Notes under the pieces: model-generated
The model's database searches: none
Told to the model about the DNA's origin: nothing
The model's input: only the letters and a program-made list of their open reading frames with translations
Translations under genes and position numbers: made by a program
Assembly: GCA_031763025.1 (NCBI GenBank)
Contig: JASSKH010000035.1
Coordinates: 3,136,320-3,200,319 of the forward strand
Length of the DNA stretch: 64,000 bases
Direction of reading: 5' to 3'
Source: Macrocystis pyrifera
Lineage: Eukaryota > Sar > Phaeophyceae > Laminariales > Laminariaceae
Shown here: positions 13,020-24,854 of the stretch, piece by piece
Numbering within the stretch: the stretch's first letter is position 1
How the letters are laid out: every line of letters begins with the position of its first letter

Positions 13020-16000
13020 ATGAGGAGACGACAAAGTCTCTACGCCATTGGCACGTCACTCTTGTTCGTTTCGACCGTCTGCTTGGGAGAAGCGTTCGTC
13101 CCTACTCGTAGTATTTTTGGTGTTGATGTATCTGGCACGTATAGGCCCGTGAGCGATGGTCCGCAACGGACTCATGTCTCGTTTCTCCAAGCCAAGGAGG
13201 CAGCAGGCGAGAACCACGTTGCGTCGAGCATTGTCAAGACTTCAACCCCCCCCGTGGTGAGCGCTGGTGGTAGTGGAGCTTCAGTAGGTAGTCAATATAT
13301 ATATGTGTGTTGTACCCAACGCTAACCACGATTGCTTGAGACTAGTTGGGAACATGACCGCGAGAACAAAATGGGAGCTGAACCTGGCTGAACCGAGCAA
13401 GATGTTCGAGGACCAGGAGGAGCCCCCATGCACAGCACAGCGCTCACGCGCCTCCGACATACAGCTAGTAGAACCTGGTATCGTACATTGCGCTCAGATA
13501 CAGGATCGTACCTGTCATCTAGCTCAATTCGGATTTCCACTCACGAGCTCGAAGTAGAAAGCGAACAACAACCGGCAACTAACTGCTGCTGTCACTGCTG
13601 TTGTGCGATTTTGTCTTTGGTACAGCAGTAGTCCTGGACCAAATCATCATGGACATTGCTGCTCGACTTTGTCAGCAGTTACAACTGCTTTTTGTGTACG
13701 AGGAGCTGTCGGACGCGTCCGCTGTGTTGCACGCGTGGTCTACACCATAGTCTACACCATGGTCGTCGAGGAAGAGCAGTAGATATATTACACCACCACA
13801 CCGAAATACGCCCTCACACAGAAGCACACTACCTGATTGTCAAAGGCTCCAATTCATATTAGGCGGTCCAATACCTTCACGTCAGAGGTCACGCCACGTA
13901 AACAACACAGGGATAAGCCGTACCTTTTGTCACGCTCTACCCTCTCATATGTAACGAGGAGTAGCTTAGCATCAAACCCCGGGTCGTATCTTAGCATCAC
14001 GACTGCCTCGCAAGGCGAGCCATAGAACTACTCACTTAGACCTCGATCTCTGAACGTGCTCGGTTGGTACATCCCTGGCGTCTCAGAGCTCCCACTTGGA
14101 AATCGCCTCCTTTTATTACTTGCCGGACTTTTCCAGCGGGTCTTTGTTTTCTCCATTTCTGGTCGTACTTTCAGTCCTTTCCGTTTTTCTTCTTTCGTTT
14201 CGTGTGCGTGTGTGTACTCCGAGCACGACGCCGCGGGCGAACCCGGCACCGTCGCGGGTGTCAGCGGATGCTGGCAGGTAGAGGGGGAGTTGCAAGGAGC
14301 GCGGTCGCCGCTTTCGTGCCCAGGCGTTGCGTGTGCCTCGAGACACGAGGGATGGATCAATAGGCTCTGTCTGGCCTCCATTTGTGATTTTTGATACGAG
14401 AGTACGTGCGAGTATTTAGGGGTCGTTCGGGATTGTAAGATACCTGGTAATATTCAAGCGGTGCTTATTTTCGCGACAGGGATGAAAGTTACAAGAGGGA
14501 GGTACCCCGAATGAGCACCACCATTGTATGCGTCGAGGTCCACGGTGAGCACCGGGCTTCACGCGAGGCGGGCGACGGGGCTCACTGTGGAAGAGAGGGA
14601 GGAAAGCTTTGCCCGGACTGAATCGGTGGCGAGATCGTTGCGAGAGGGGCGGGCGGGGCGTACGAGGCTGAGAGAGAAGCTCTGCTGTTTGATTATTTCT
14701 TTTTTTCTTTTTTTCTTTTTGACTGCTGTAAGGTGTTCCAATCCGGTAATAACTTATTATACGAAAGGGGACGGGGGGTTTTTTCTTTCAGAAAAATTTG
14801 GTTTCATTTTCATTGTTTTTGCTTTGTAACAGTTGCTGTGCCGTGCTGTGCTTTATCTTTTGTACATACGAGTACAGACACAGAGCATATCGAAAGAAGA
14901 AAATAAGTAACCTATCTGGGGTATGTACGTATGTACGACATGTGAGCGAGCGTAGCGGAAAACCGCCCGCGACTCGAAGCATATGTGGCGTCCGAGCTGT
15001 TTTCTCCTGAAGTATGGCGGCAGGACTCTTGGCATTATCAAGTCGCCAGAGTTTGCAACTACGGGGATCATGAAAAAAACAATATTCAATCATGGACCTC
15101 TGTCCGCCGCCCGCGGAGCGAAGCGCCTTGTACTCACATACCCACATCCCAGAAGACTCGGGCATCCGAAATAATGCCTAGACACATAATACGAAACCCC
15201 AGAATATGTGTGAAACCGTCAGATATCCCCAGACCAGTATCGAGTACAGCGAATCACAAAGAACCAGTAGTCTGTATAGTTACGAATATGAGTTTCGACG
15301 AAGTGATAACCTTCGATCTCACTGATGCTGAGGTGTCAACCCTCGAAGCCATTATTATATCACGTATCTCCCGCCGGGTAGGGCGAGCTACGATGGAGGC
15401 GGAGGAGGACACACAAGCTACAAGCACAACCTTTTTTCGGTTTGTCTCTGTTATACGTACGAGGTATCATGAACAGGGGACAGAGAATAGTACCGCAGGT
15501 ACAGTGGGGGCTACGGTTTTACCCTTTTGGAACTGCAGGCCCGCTTTGGGGACAAACTACGCAAATCCCAAGTAGTTTGTCCCCAAAACGAGACTGCAGT
15601 CCTAAAAGCTCAGGGCCGGTTTAAGCGGGGTCGAAATGACTTGGCACACCACTCTCTTAAACCGAACCCACCTCTAACCCCCCCGCTCTTTTAGCCTGAG
15701 TTGGATACTGTTAAATGTATTTAGCTGTTAGTGCAGCGCCTCAGTCCGGGGGTGAAGAATGGAACTCCCGATGGAGACCTTGGCGAGGCGCTTGAGGGTC
15801 TGGGGTTGGTAGCTGGAGCTGGCCCAACTCTGGCTTCTTTGTATGTGGTCGAGTCATGGTTTGGTGTAGAGGAGAAAAAAGACATGGCGCGAGCGGTGAT
15901 CGCAGATCTAAAGGACGATCTTTGTGATATGTTGCTTGCCCACTGAACGTGGACTCGGATGACGACGACGCCGACTCTTCGGCGGGAGCAAGGACCAGCG

Positions 16001-19000
16001 CACGCAGCCCGAATTCTCTCCTCGTCCACCACCGTACGCTGACGACGTAGCTCAGCAGTTTGGGGACCTTGAGCGAATAGCAGAGAGGTGTAACATGGCC
16101 GAGGTGCCTTACCATCTTCGTAAAGCCAAGCTGGCATGGATGACCGAGTTGCGGTCAAGGAAAACGAAACAAACTGGCATGGCAGGCTTCTTGTACCGTT
16201 GCAGAAGTTGCCGACAGGCACGTGTCATAATGTCTGCTGCTGGGTAGGACGGATGTAGATGCTTGAAAGAGTAGCATTTGTGCAGTACGACGCGACAGCA
16301 GTAAAGCAGTGTGCGGTTTTCCGTATTTTTTGCTTTTGTTTTCTTTGCTCCCGAGATGTGACGAGCGTGTGACATGCATGGGTGCTTCTGTGTTCTGTTG
16401 GCCGCTATGTTATGTTCAGATGATACAGTATGTACAGCAGTACAGTATTGGACCACGGAATATATCGTTGTCTTCAACACGCACAAGGAGGGATCGTGCT
16501 GGGTGTTGTTGGTCGTGCAACGCACGAGAATGTTCCGAAAACAAGATACAAAAAGCTCTTTGAACACTTCGGTGAGGCATCACGGCACGAGCACCCGAGC
16601 TCTTCATTCCACCCACAGGCAGTCTGAAACCCATGTATTCGGTTTCAATGTAGATTTCTCTAAAATCGGTGTCTCCGTTTAAGGGAAAACCTATCGTAAA
16701 CCGATTCAAGAGAAGGTCGTGTTTAAGGGAGTTTTTTTGGTATGTCACACCCCTCTCTTAAACCGTATCCCCCACTGTGCTAGGTTTGAGTGTTACGTGT
16801 ACGAAGACCTGCAGTAGGGCCTTCCAACATGTATGTATGTTTGTTGGTGCCAAGGTTAAGGTTGTTCGTTCCGTCTCTTTGAATGACGGTTACGTACCGC
16901 TTGGTACCATTGCCTATGGTGGGGCTGGGCTCTGGCGCAGTATGTACTGGCTGTCGTAATCTACTGATTGAGTCGGCCAGTACCTTCGACAGTAGTTATA
17001 TCTTACGTACGTCCAAGAAGCTCGCCATATTATAGTACGGAAACACACCAAATGCGTTTCGGGAGGAGAGAAAAAGATTGTCACATATCATCGCCACACG
17101 TTGCATGCATTTTTCTTGATTTTTTAAAATTCAGTTTGCCGTTTTTCGATGACCGTATTCACCCCTGATGGTCAACGCAGTTTTTTTGAGCCCCGATGTT
17201 CATCGGAAATGAAGCGATATCGCGTTTTTTTTTTGCCTCCTGCGACATCTTCAGTGGGCTCCCACCACCCGGGGGAGGCCGATTGGCCGAGTGTGGCCAG
17301 TATAATGCTACAATCCAGCATACTGGTTGATTTCGACCACATTATAATCACTACAAATTGAGTCCGCCAGTGCCCAGCCCTACGAGTACCTATTGTGGGT
17401 TCTGCGATTCTTGACTTCTGAGGCTGTAAGTGGTGACGCACGAAGCTCACTTCACCTACCCCTACCCTGTGGGAGACCAATAATACATGACCTGAAACAT
17501 CCATCCATAGAGTGCCATGGAGTCTGGGCTACCCTTACCTGGGGCCACGAACATTCTAGAGTGATGGTCCACAGCCTCATGGGGGATGACATTGCGGACC
17601 TTCGAGCTCATCAAGTATTGGAACAGGACTTTGTTTTCGAACAGCGGAGTCAATAATGCGCAAGACGCTGGGGAGCACGGCACCGCACCGCTTTTGGAGA
17701 AGAAGAGCAGCCTTGACTTCAAAACTCGGGAGGAGTCCGATGGAAACCGACAGCTAATCATCGCTTGTACAGCAGGAGGGATGATATACCACATCGTCGG
17801 AACTAGCGGATGGTGGATGCGAGAGCCGGGTGGGGGGCCCCACAGACGATGTCGTGGAGACGGCGTTGTTTTCAGGGAGAAGCTGCTGCTGTACAGCAGT
17901 AGTAGCTCAAAGTCCTACGGCGACAGCTGTAGGCATCCCAGTCATGCATGGCGGAAGGGGGAGATTTCAAGTAGTGCGGGGTTTATTTACCGTACGCACT
18001 CCACGTCAAGGGATTGGTTTTGGAGGAGCAGCAGATATGGGGGTATCGCGAAGCGAGGGGAAACATGTTTGCATATTTCGCGAAATGTCGCGTGATATAA
18101 TATAGTCGCGTGCCCTCTGCCGGTGGGAATTTAGTGGCGGAGGAGCGGGGGCATGGGAGCCGGGTGCTGTCTGCAGTAGTAAGTACTACGACGAAGGGAT
18201 ATAGCATCCGCAAGGCAGCGAGTACTTCATGACGGCAGCAGCAGCAAAAGCAGCACCGGGGAATCGTGGAAGTAAAAAGACAAAGGTATATAGTCAGCTG
18301 GAGATTTTTTAAGTTTCGGCAACATGGCGGGGTGAGGTGGTATCGTCTGGTCTTTCAGGTGGGTATTCGTAAGAATGTTTTTTTTTTGCGATTGAATAAT
18401 ATCTTGATCGTACAAATTTGAATATGGAGATGTATTGTATGCAACTGGGTGGATCTCTGAATGGTAGGAGATTTATACTTCTTTCCGGGTAAGCACTACC
18501 AGGTATATGATAAATATCGATTGCCACTAGGATTGGATTTATGAATGGTAGGGAAACTATCGTTCATTCCTGGTAGAGTCGTGGGTGGTGATGGGAGACA
18601 GATAGTTTGTTCGGATGGGAGATCTGATTTGTAGGGAAATCATCGTTTGTTCCCGGGTAGAGTCGTGGATGATACGAGACATATAATTTGTGTCCGTCCC
18701 GAATGATTTTCCCCCCCCCCCCTACATGTATGTAGACAAGCTGTCTTGTAATTTTTATAAATTTTGAAATACGTCAGCTGTGAGTTCGACTGATTAAATA
18801 GTTGATACTCAACTTTGCAAGCTGCGTAATACGCCTCGTCTATATTCTATTTTTACCTAATTTTACAATTATTGTGATAAACCGAGCGCGCGTATTCTAT
18901 ATGTGATTCCTTGTCAAAGATATAGGCCAGCGGCTCCCCTGGATGCTGCCCGGGTCAACAGGACAATTTTAACTAATCACTCTGCGCACTGATACTATAT

Positions 19001-22000
19001 AACCCGGACAAGGGATATTGATATGATGTTGCAACATGTTGAAACCTTTGCATTTCACCACCACGCCATGTGACGTTCTCTGGAGGGCGTAACGGTTGGT
19101 ATAAACAGGCTAGCTGTCTTGTATTTCCTACACGTCATGTGGCGCTCCCTGCAGGACATAAATAGTTGATTTTTTTCGGTTGAGGGGGGGCGAGGGTAGG
19201 TACACCTTGACGGGCGTATTTTTTTCAACATTATTGGTGATGATTGATTGTTTCGAATTTTGCTGGAATTCTTTGTTTTTGACTGTTTCCTGGTCGCAGA
19301 GAAGAGGGGGTTTGGATATTCATTTATGAGTGGTTGTTCTACCACCAGCTTTGTTTTGCGAACTTGGTGGTGGTTGCGAAGGAGAAAAATGGAACATCAG
19401 ATGTTTTGCGGATGATCCGATAGCTTCATTCGCTGGGAGGGCCTATGATAGGGCGTTCGTGTTGACAGTAGTGGCAGCAGTTTCATGTTTCTTTTTTCAG
19501 CTATTAGGAACTAGTGTACAAAAGCCCAAAATGTGTATTTTTCGAATTTATGATGGCATCACGAACGACTATTATTTTGGGTAATTTTAGCGCCAGATGA
19601 ATTCTATATAAAATTATGATGTAGGCTATCTCGCGTTTACCGCCGCGATCTGTGAATCTATGGCGGGAGTATGGGATAAAGGAGACTTTTTGTCCGAGGG
19701 TACAGGGTTCCTTGCGATCTCTTGCATTGTATTTTTCGCGTTCGCCTTTATTTTGTGGCGCGACTGCTGTAATAGTTTCCGTGATCGGGGTAGTTTTGTG
19801 TGGAATTGAAGGGGGGGGGCTTTGCTTGTTCGGGGTGAGTTCCCTGCCATAGCTGCGGCTGATTTAAGTAAGGAGTTGTGTTCCGGTTGTCTTATGGTTC
19901 GTCACTGTTATGCAAAGAGCCAGGGAGGGTGTCCGCTTGGTCTCTTTAAATGAAAGCTACGTACCGTTTGGCACTATTGCCTATTGTGGATTGTGTGACT
20001 CTTGACTTCTGAGGTGGTGACGCACGAAGCTCACCTCACCTTCCCCTACCCTGTAGGAGACCATAATACATAGCCTAAAACATCCATCAATGCAATAGAC
20101 TGTCAAACAGTCCGATCTACCGTTGCCTGGGGCTACGAACAAAGGTGTCCCTTGGGTGCGGGGCTTAGGGATGTCGCCGCTGGTCATCATCGCTCGTTGA
20201 GCAGCGTTTTCTTGTCATCAGGATTCCTCGGGGTTGGGTCATAGAAGTAGCATGTGGGGGTCAAGACAGACTTGAGTATCTCCTATGCCCGGCGTCCAGA
20301 ACCCCCATGGGGGTGATATAAATACGTAGTTAATTTTAATATATACGAAGTAGCTACGTATGGTATATTCGAGTATATAGCAACCCATAACATTGGCCCA
20401 CCCTGGATAGTCGTAAATGCAGGTCACGCGACGATCCAAGTATGTCAGCTATAGCATCCCGAAATCGAAAAAGAGTTTGAAGAAGCGGCTGTCTGAAGCT
20501 AATAAATGAGGGCTACAGACGAACCCTACACCTCGTGATGAGACTAAGGACGCTTCTCGTAAGATTTACTCCCTTATGATTCGGAAAGGGCAGCTGAGGG
20601 ATTGGGTATGTACTTGCAGTAGGTCAATGAGAAGCGGGGTACGAGAAGGTAAAGGCCAGGGCAGCTAAGGTGTAGGACAGGTGTAAAAAAAACCCATCAT
20701 TTCCATACGGTTCTCGTCGAAGAAATGTGTACATGCACCCCGAACCATGAACTGTCGCATTTTGCCCCACACTCGAAATGTGGATCACAACGACATGGCC
20801 ATTGCATGTACTACCAATTCCAGCCATCTGCCATCGTCTGACTATACCTGGTACATGTTTCTGCTCCCCTGCAACATCAATCGCAACGACAGCTGAGCGT
20901 GCCTGTTTTCAGCCTTTCAACGTTAAACGAGGATGGAACGACCAACATGAACATCGTCACATATGCATCGCCGGTGGGCATCGAGCCCGAACGTCTTTGG
21001 ATGGTGTCCTTGTACAAGGTGACCTTAGATCCCTCATTTTCGTTGTCCTTACACGAAAATACAACACGATTTCCCTGGCATTGAATTTTTCCTCCCGCGC
21101 ATGATTAGTACGTGCGTAGTAGATAAGGGCGGACGTAGGGGCGGGCGCGTCCACGCGGGGACAATGCCGTTTTTTTGCTGTATTAACGGGCTGCCAGTGT
21201 ATTATTTGCGTTGTGTGTTCAGCCACAGAACGTCGCACGTATTCGTGGCGAAATCATATTGAACCCCACAGGCAATCCTAAAATCGGAGTGGGAAGGAGC
21301 TTTTCATTTTCAGGGCCTTACACGACACCATTGTTTTGTTTTGTGCTGCCACGTGGCCCTGCCTATTAACAGTGAACACCCTTTTCTACCCCGAACCAAC
21401 ATGCCTCCCGCTCTTCACGACTGCTGATCCAGAGCACGCTGAGCCACGACAATTTCTCCCGAGAGGGCTGGGGAGTTCTACAGCTTTTGCAGAAGAAGCA
21501 CGCCCCGCTGGTATCAATTTTGGGTGAGCGTTTGGCCTCGCGGTGTATTATGTACATACAGTCCACCTCGTGCTCTGTCTGGCCCAGCGTGTTCGTCGCC
21601 GTGGAACGCGAGGCGACATGGCGAGCAAGCATGATTTTGGCATCCAAAAGCAGCGCATCGGTTACCCGATGTGATGACGGCAACAACTGATTCGTCGACG
21701 GCCAGCAGCACTTGTTCGCCACCATGACAGGCTTGACTATGGTTTCACTGCGAGCTTGCCTCCCAAAGCGTATGTGCTCACGGTGACCACCTTTCGCCCG
21801 CCTTCTAAATCCGAATTCCCCCGTCGTGCTTCCTCGTGCTGTCGACCACCCCTCAGGTAAAAACAGTGGCAGGGACATCGACAAAGCGCGAAGATGCGCA
21901 CAAGAGGCATTCCCTTGGGAAGAACCCTTGCCCGAAGTGCTCTCTGCCCCGAAAACAATTGCGATCGTTCCCGACTCCGCGGTGCTGGTGACTTTACGCA

Positions 22001-23329
22001 TGGTCAGCAAGCAGGTGCGGCCCTGCTCGCGCGTTGTGCCTGCCCGAGTCATACTACGTACCTGGTAAGCGTTTTACCGCCGCATACACTCTTCTACTCC
22101 AATCCCAAGCAGTTCGTCCCCCGAGCGTGGGTGTAGCTGTGACCGGATCAATGACCGAGATTCGTGCGCGAGGGGGCATAGAGACTGGACCTGTTGCGGC
22201 GTATCTTACCCCCCCCCAGAGAGCATTGGGACGAACCGAATGGAATATCATTTGCCGAATGAATTGGTGCTGATTGCTTGTGGGAAACGATTAGATTCAG
22301 TGCAGCTCGAGAAAAACAGTGTATCTAGCAAGAGGAAGAAGTGTTGTACCCCTTTTTCTTCTTTAGGAGGACCGAACGACTCGACCGAACGGGAACAATG
22401 GCATACCGTTTGATGTAGATGGACACCACCGAAGATGGATGTGGACACCAATTTGCCTGGAACGTGCTAAAGATATCGTTCGTACTGATTTGGCTCGCGT
22501 GGCCCAGGATTCTGCGTGGACCAAAACACGTTTTTTTACACAGGCATGGAACGAATGACCACGAGCAGCCTCGTTCCGGTCCGCTCGTTACCATGCTCTT
22601 TGGAGGGAGTTAAGGCGCGTCCTCGAAAAGTATAGAATGTCCAGGAATATGCCAGGTAGAAGTTGTCGATCGTTCAATACAGCAGTAGAACGTATCGATG
22701 TCCAGGAAAAAAAATCGCCATGAAGTCGCATTGAGCATCAATGTACGGGACGCAGTCAAAAGCTGAATCAGCTGTCTTTTCGAGAGTCCTCCGGCGATCC
22801 CCCGGCGGAACTTTACGGTGTGATGGGTGGTCTAGCGTGCTGTCTCTGGATAATTCGTCAACGGCCTATCGAAATATCCTGAATCTATTCGCACACGAAT
22901 CGTTTCCGTTGGTAAGTTCCGTTCGTCGGAGCCAATTTTGCAGCTACACCGATAGTCCCACTATTAACAAAATACGCCAGTACGCGGTCTGATTTTGTCG
23001 TTCCCTTTGGCTCCACGAAAAGGACCGGGTTTTCCAATGTAATTGGGCGGGAAACGAAAAGGCGAGCGTGTTCGATCATGAAGGGTATGGCATAACCGCG
23101 CTCAGGTACGTACACCCACGAATTACGTTGTAGGCTTAGGCAAGGGAGACGTCATCCTCCTCCCACGCTTTTTTTCTCCGCGTTCCGAATGCAGCCGGCA
23201 GGTGATCATGACGCCATTGTTTGTCGGGTCCTGGGCACCGCGGAACCCGACAAAGGGCAACGGGTACCTCTAAACTCGGAGCCCGAGACGCTGGAAACGC
23301 GACATCTCCGCGAGGCTGGCATCATTTGA
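13020..23329 (+). CDS. Plastid-targeted flavin-reductase-like FMN-binding protein
   Basis: Five exons join with consistent phases: 13020-13256, 20893-21018, 21433-21523, 21857-22014 and 23195-23329, giving 248 residues. Exon 1 encodes a signal peptide ending GEAFVPT (complex-plastid targeting motif) and a linker. Exons 2-5 form a flavin reductase-like split-barrel domain: VFSLSTLNEDGTTNMNIVTY, then ASPVGIEPERLWMVSLYK; STLSHDNFSREGWGVLQLL; HAPLVSILGKNSGRDIDKA; and the late PAGDHDAIVCRV motif typical of the family. Such proteins bind FMN and reduce flavins or act as FMN-dependent oxidoreductases; the substrate here is unknown. Splice donors are GTGAGC, GTGACC, GTGAGC and GTGCGG. Intron 1 is about 7.6 kb and full of repeats. 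The assignment of exon 1 to exon 2 rests on phase 0 to phase 0 and on lack of a better partner, so an extra exon between them cannot be excluded. The C-terminal exons are secure. Confidence 0.87.
14021..15131. repeat. Dispersed 1.1-kb repeat R1, copy 1 (in intron)
   Basis: This block, inside intron 1 of the flavin-reductase-like gene, is repeated in the same orientation at 24,855-26,468. Shared landmarks include GAGCTCCCACTTGGAAATCG near the left end, GTCGAGGTCCACGGTGAGCA in the middle and GCGGAGCGAAGCGCCTTGTA at the right end. Several overlapping open frames of about 100 codons occur in both copies, but none resembles a known protein, and they overlap on both strands. Nature unknown: an unclassified transposon fragment or a segmental duplication. 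Confidence 0.85.
15524..15608. mobile_element. Short hairpin element, family C
   Basis: The left arm (CTTTTGGAACTGCAG... TTTGGGGACAAACTAC) and the right arm (GTAGTTTGTCCCCAAAACGA... CTGCAGTCCTAAAAG) are imperfect inverted repeats separated by about 11 bp. Related elements lie at 39,931-40,014 and in the mirror position of the other large arm (about 54,812-54,895), with the shared core GTTTTGGGGATAAACTAC. A non-autonomous DNA transposon remnant is the simplest reading. Confidence 0.7.
16861..17560. repeat. Dispersed repeat R2, copy 1
   Basis: Two pieces of this segment recur at 19,930-20,175: a TACGTACCG / CATTGCCTAT block, and a block with TTGACTTCTGAGG, GGTGACGCACGAAGCTCAC and CCCTACCCTGTGGGAGACC. 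In copy 2 the pieces are adjacent, while here about 440 bp separates them. A minus-strand open frame (17,794-17,462, about 110 codons) covers part of it, with FVAPGKG and VGEVSFVRHH echoed in copy 2. This may be a decayed mobile-element ORF; the family was not recognised. Confidence 0.6.
18105..19920. other. AT-rich intron sequence without recognised features
   Basis: This stretch lies in intron 1 of the flavin-reductase-like gene. It is more AT-rich than its surroundings and contains several near-repeats of GGGTAGAGTCGTGG(A/G)TG and GATGGGAGA... between about 18,520 and 18,700, plus a run of C at 18,711-18,722. No coding exon fits. Confidence 0.5.
19930..20175. repeat. Dispersed repeat R2, copy 2
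   Basis: This is the compact copy of the repeat described at 16,861-17,560, with TACGTACCGTTTGGCACTAT followed directly by the TTGACTTCTGAGG block and a segment encoding FVAPGNG on the minus strand. Its interrupted partner suggests that the 440-bp separation there is an insertion, or that this copy suffered a deletion. Confidence 0.65.
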
Positions 23330-24854
23330 TGAATCGTTTGATGCCGAATCGAGGTGCGTCAAAAGGACTTCGCTCTTTTTTGAGATTTTGACGGTGAGGT
23401 TGCTTTTCGATAGCGGGTGCCTGAGATTTCATAATGTACCATTGTTTTGATTTGCCGCTATATAGACTGAGCGGCGGCTGCCGATGCTGCCGGCAGTAAG
23501 ATTGCCATAGTTTTTTTTGGCTTCGTTGTTATATAATCTTCATATACAGGTATATACTGGTCGGTATGTTTGAAGCCAGAAACGTAGTTTATCCATGCTA
23601 CCGGCAGTATGTTATTTTTTCCCTGTTAATACTTACCTTGTGGATTCGATTTTATAGTATTTTCTATTATTCATTCTCCGGCGCGTTTGTAGGTTAAAAA
23701 ACACTTTCCTTGTGCGCTGGAGAGCACTTCCCTTGTACGTTAGAGAGGGCGAGGTCTCTGGTTGCTGTTCACCTGTCCCACCAGGCAAGCAAAAAAACTC
23801 AGCCTTTCCCTTGCCGTTTCCTTCCCTTGCCCGGGCGTTTGTCGAACAGTTATTAATACTTCGGCCGCTCCATGGTATCTACCGGTGCGTTGCACTACTG
23901 CTGTATGGCGAAGTCTCCAAAAAGTTCAAGACCCCTGCGAGCTGTTTCCAGCTCTACGATCTAACTCCGCACGGTGGCGCCGACCATTTTTTTTCCATGG
24001 CTTATTCCCATGAGCACTTGCCTGAGCTAAGGCTGTTTGGCAGTGGGGAACTCGGGTGTGGGGTGGGCAGACTGTTGTAGCTCTGATGGTTGGCTTACCC
24101 AATGCGTTCGCTGAGTGCGGTGGTGCCGAACACCTGGTTTGTGCGGAGAGTCGCCAGGCAGTGTTGCTAAGTTATTTTGATTGGATACTTTCGAATGTGT
24201 ATGTCTGCGTACCGGAGACGAGAGCTGCCTTTAGTGCTTTGGTTACCGCTACTTGTAGTAAGGATGTTATGTGCGTTCGTATTTTAGTATGTATCGCCAG
24301 ATGTTGACTACATCGAACGGCGTCCGTAGCTCTGTAGACCCTACCTCCAATTAAGTTTCTATATGGCGGACTATTCATTGGCCCTCCAGAAGAGGTATTA
24401 ACTTCGTGTGTATATAACGAGACTGACGCAAGCCAGCACCTGCGAGTATAAACCAACGGTCCCGATTCCCAACTGGCGTGCAAAAGCGCGTAGTGTATGA
24501 GTGCACCGTTTCCCGTCCCTCGCCGCCTGCACTATTGATAAGTCATGGCATCGACACCGTGCTCCAGATTCCTTCAGATATATATAAACGTTAAAGTCTC
24601 TCCTGGCGGTCTTCGCATTGACGAACCAAACCCGACATGCCGCGCTCGTTCTCGTGTTGGCACCTTCCTGGTCTCGTCTGTCAAGGAAGCAGTCCCAACA
24701 TTTCGCGGTAGAAGCACAACATACTGTATCCAGCATGGAGGATTAGAGCACTGTTCTGCGACGCCGTCTACGGACGGCGGGGGGCGAGATGTGCAGCTCC
24801 CTCGAGAGAGTGAACGCCGGCGTCACCACACTGCCGTTTGTAGTGTACCTGGTA
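23330..24854. other. Downstream region of flavin-reductase-like gene
   Basis: The 3' untranslated region of the plus-strand gene must start here. Several open frames of about 80-120 codons exist on both strands, but none has recognisable motifs, splice context or a conserved partner in the window. A TACCTGGTA motif lies at 24,846-24,854, exactly abutting the start of repeat R1 copy 2. Confidence 0.5.

Noticed and set aside
21366-22052. Minus-strand open frame of 228 codons
   Set aside because: It lies antisense to two secure exons of the flavin-reductase-like gene (21433-21523 and 21857-22014) and their intron, has no recognisable motif and no splice context.
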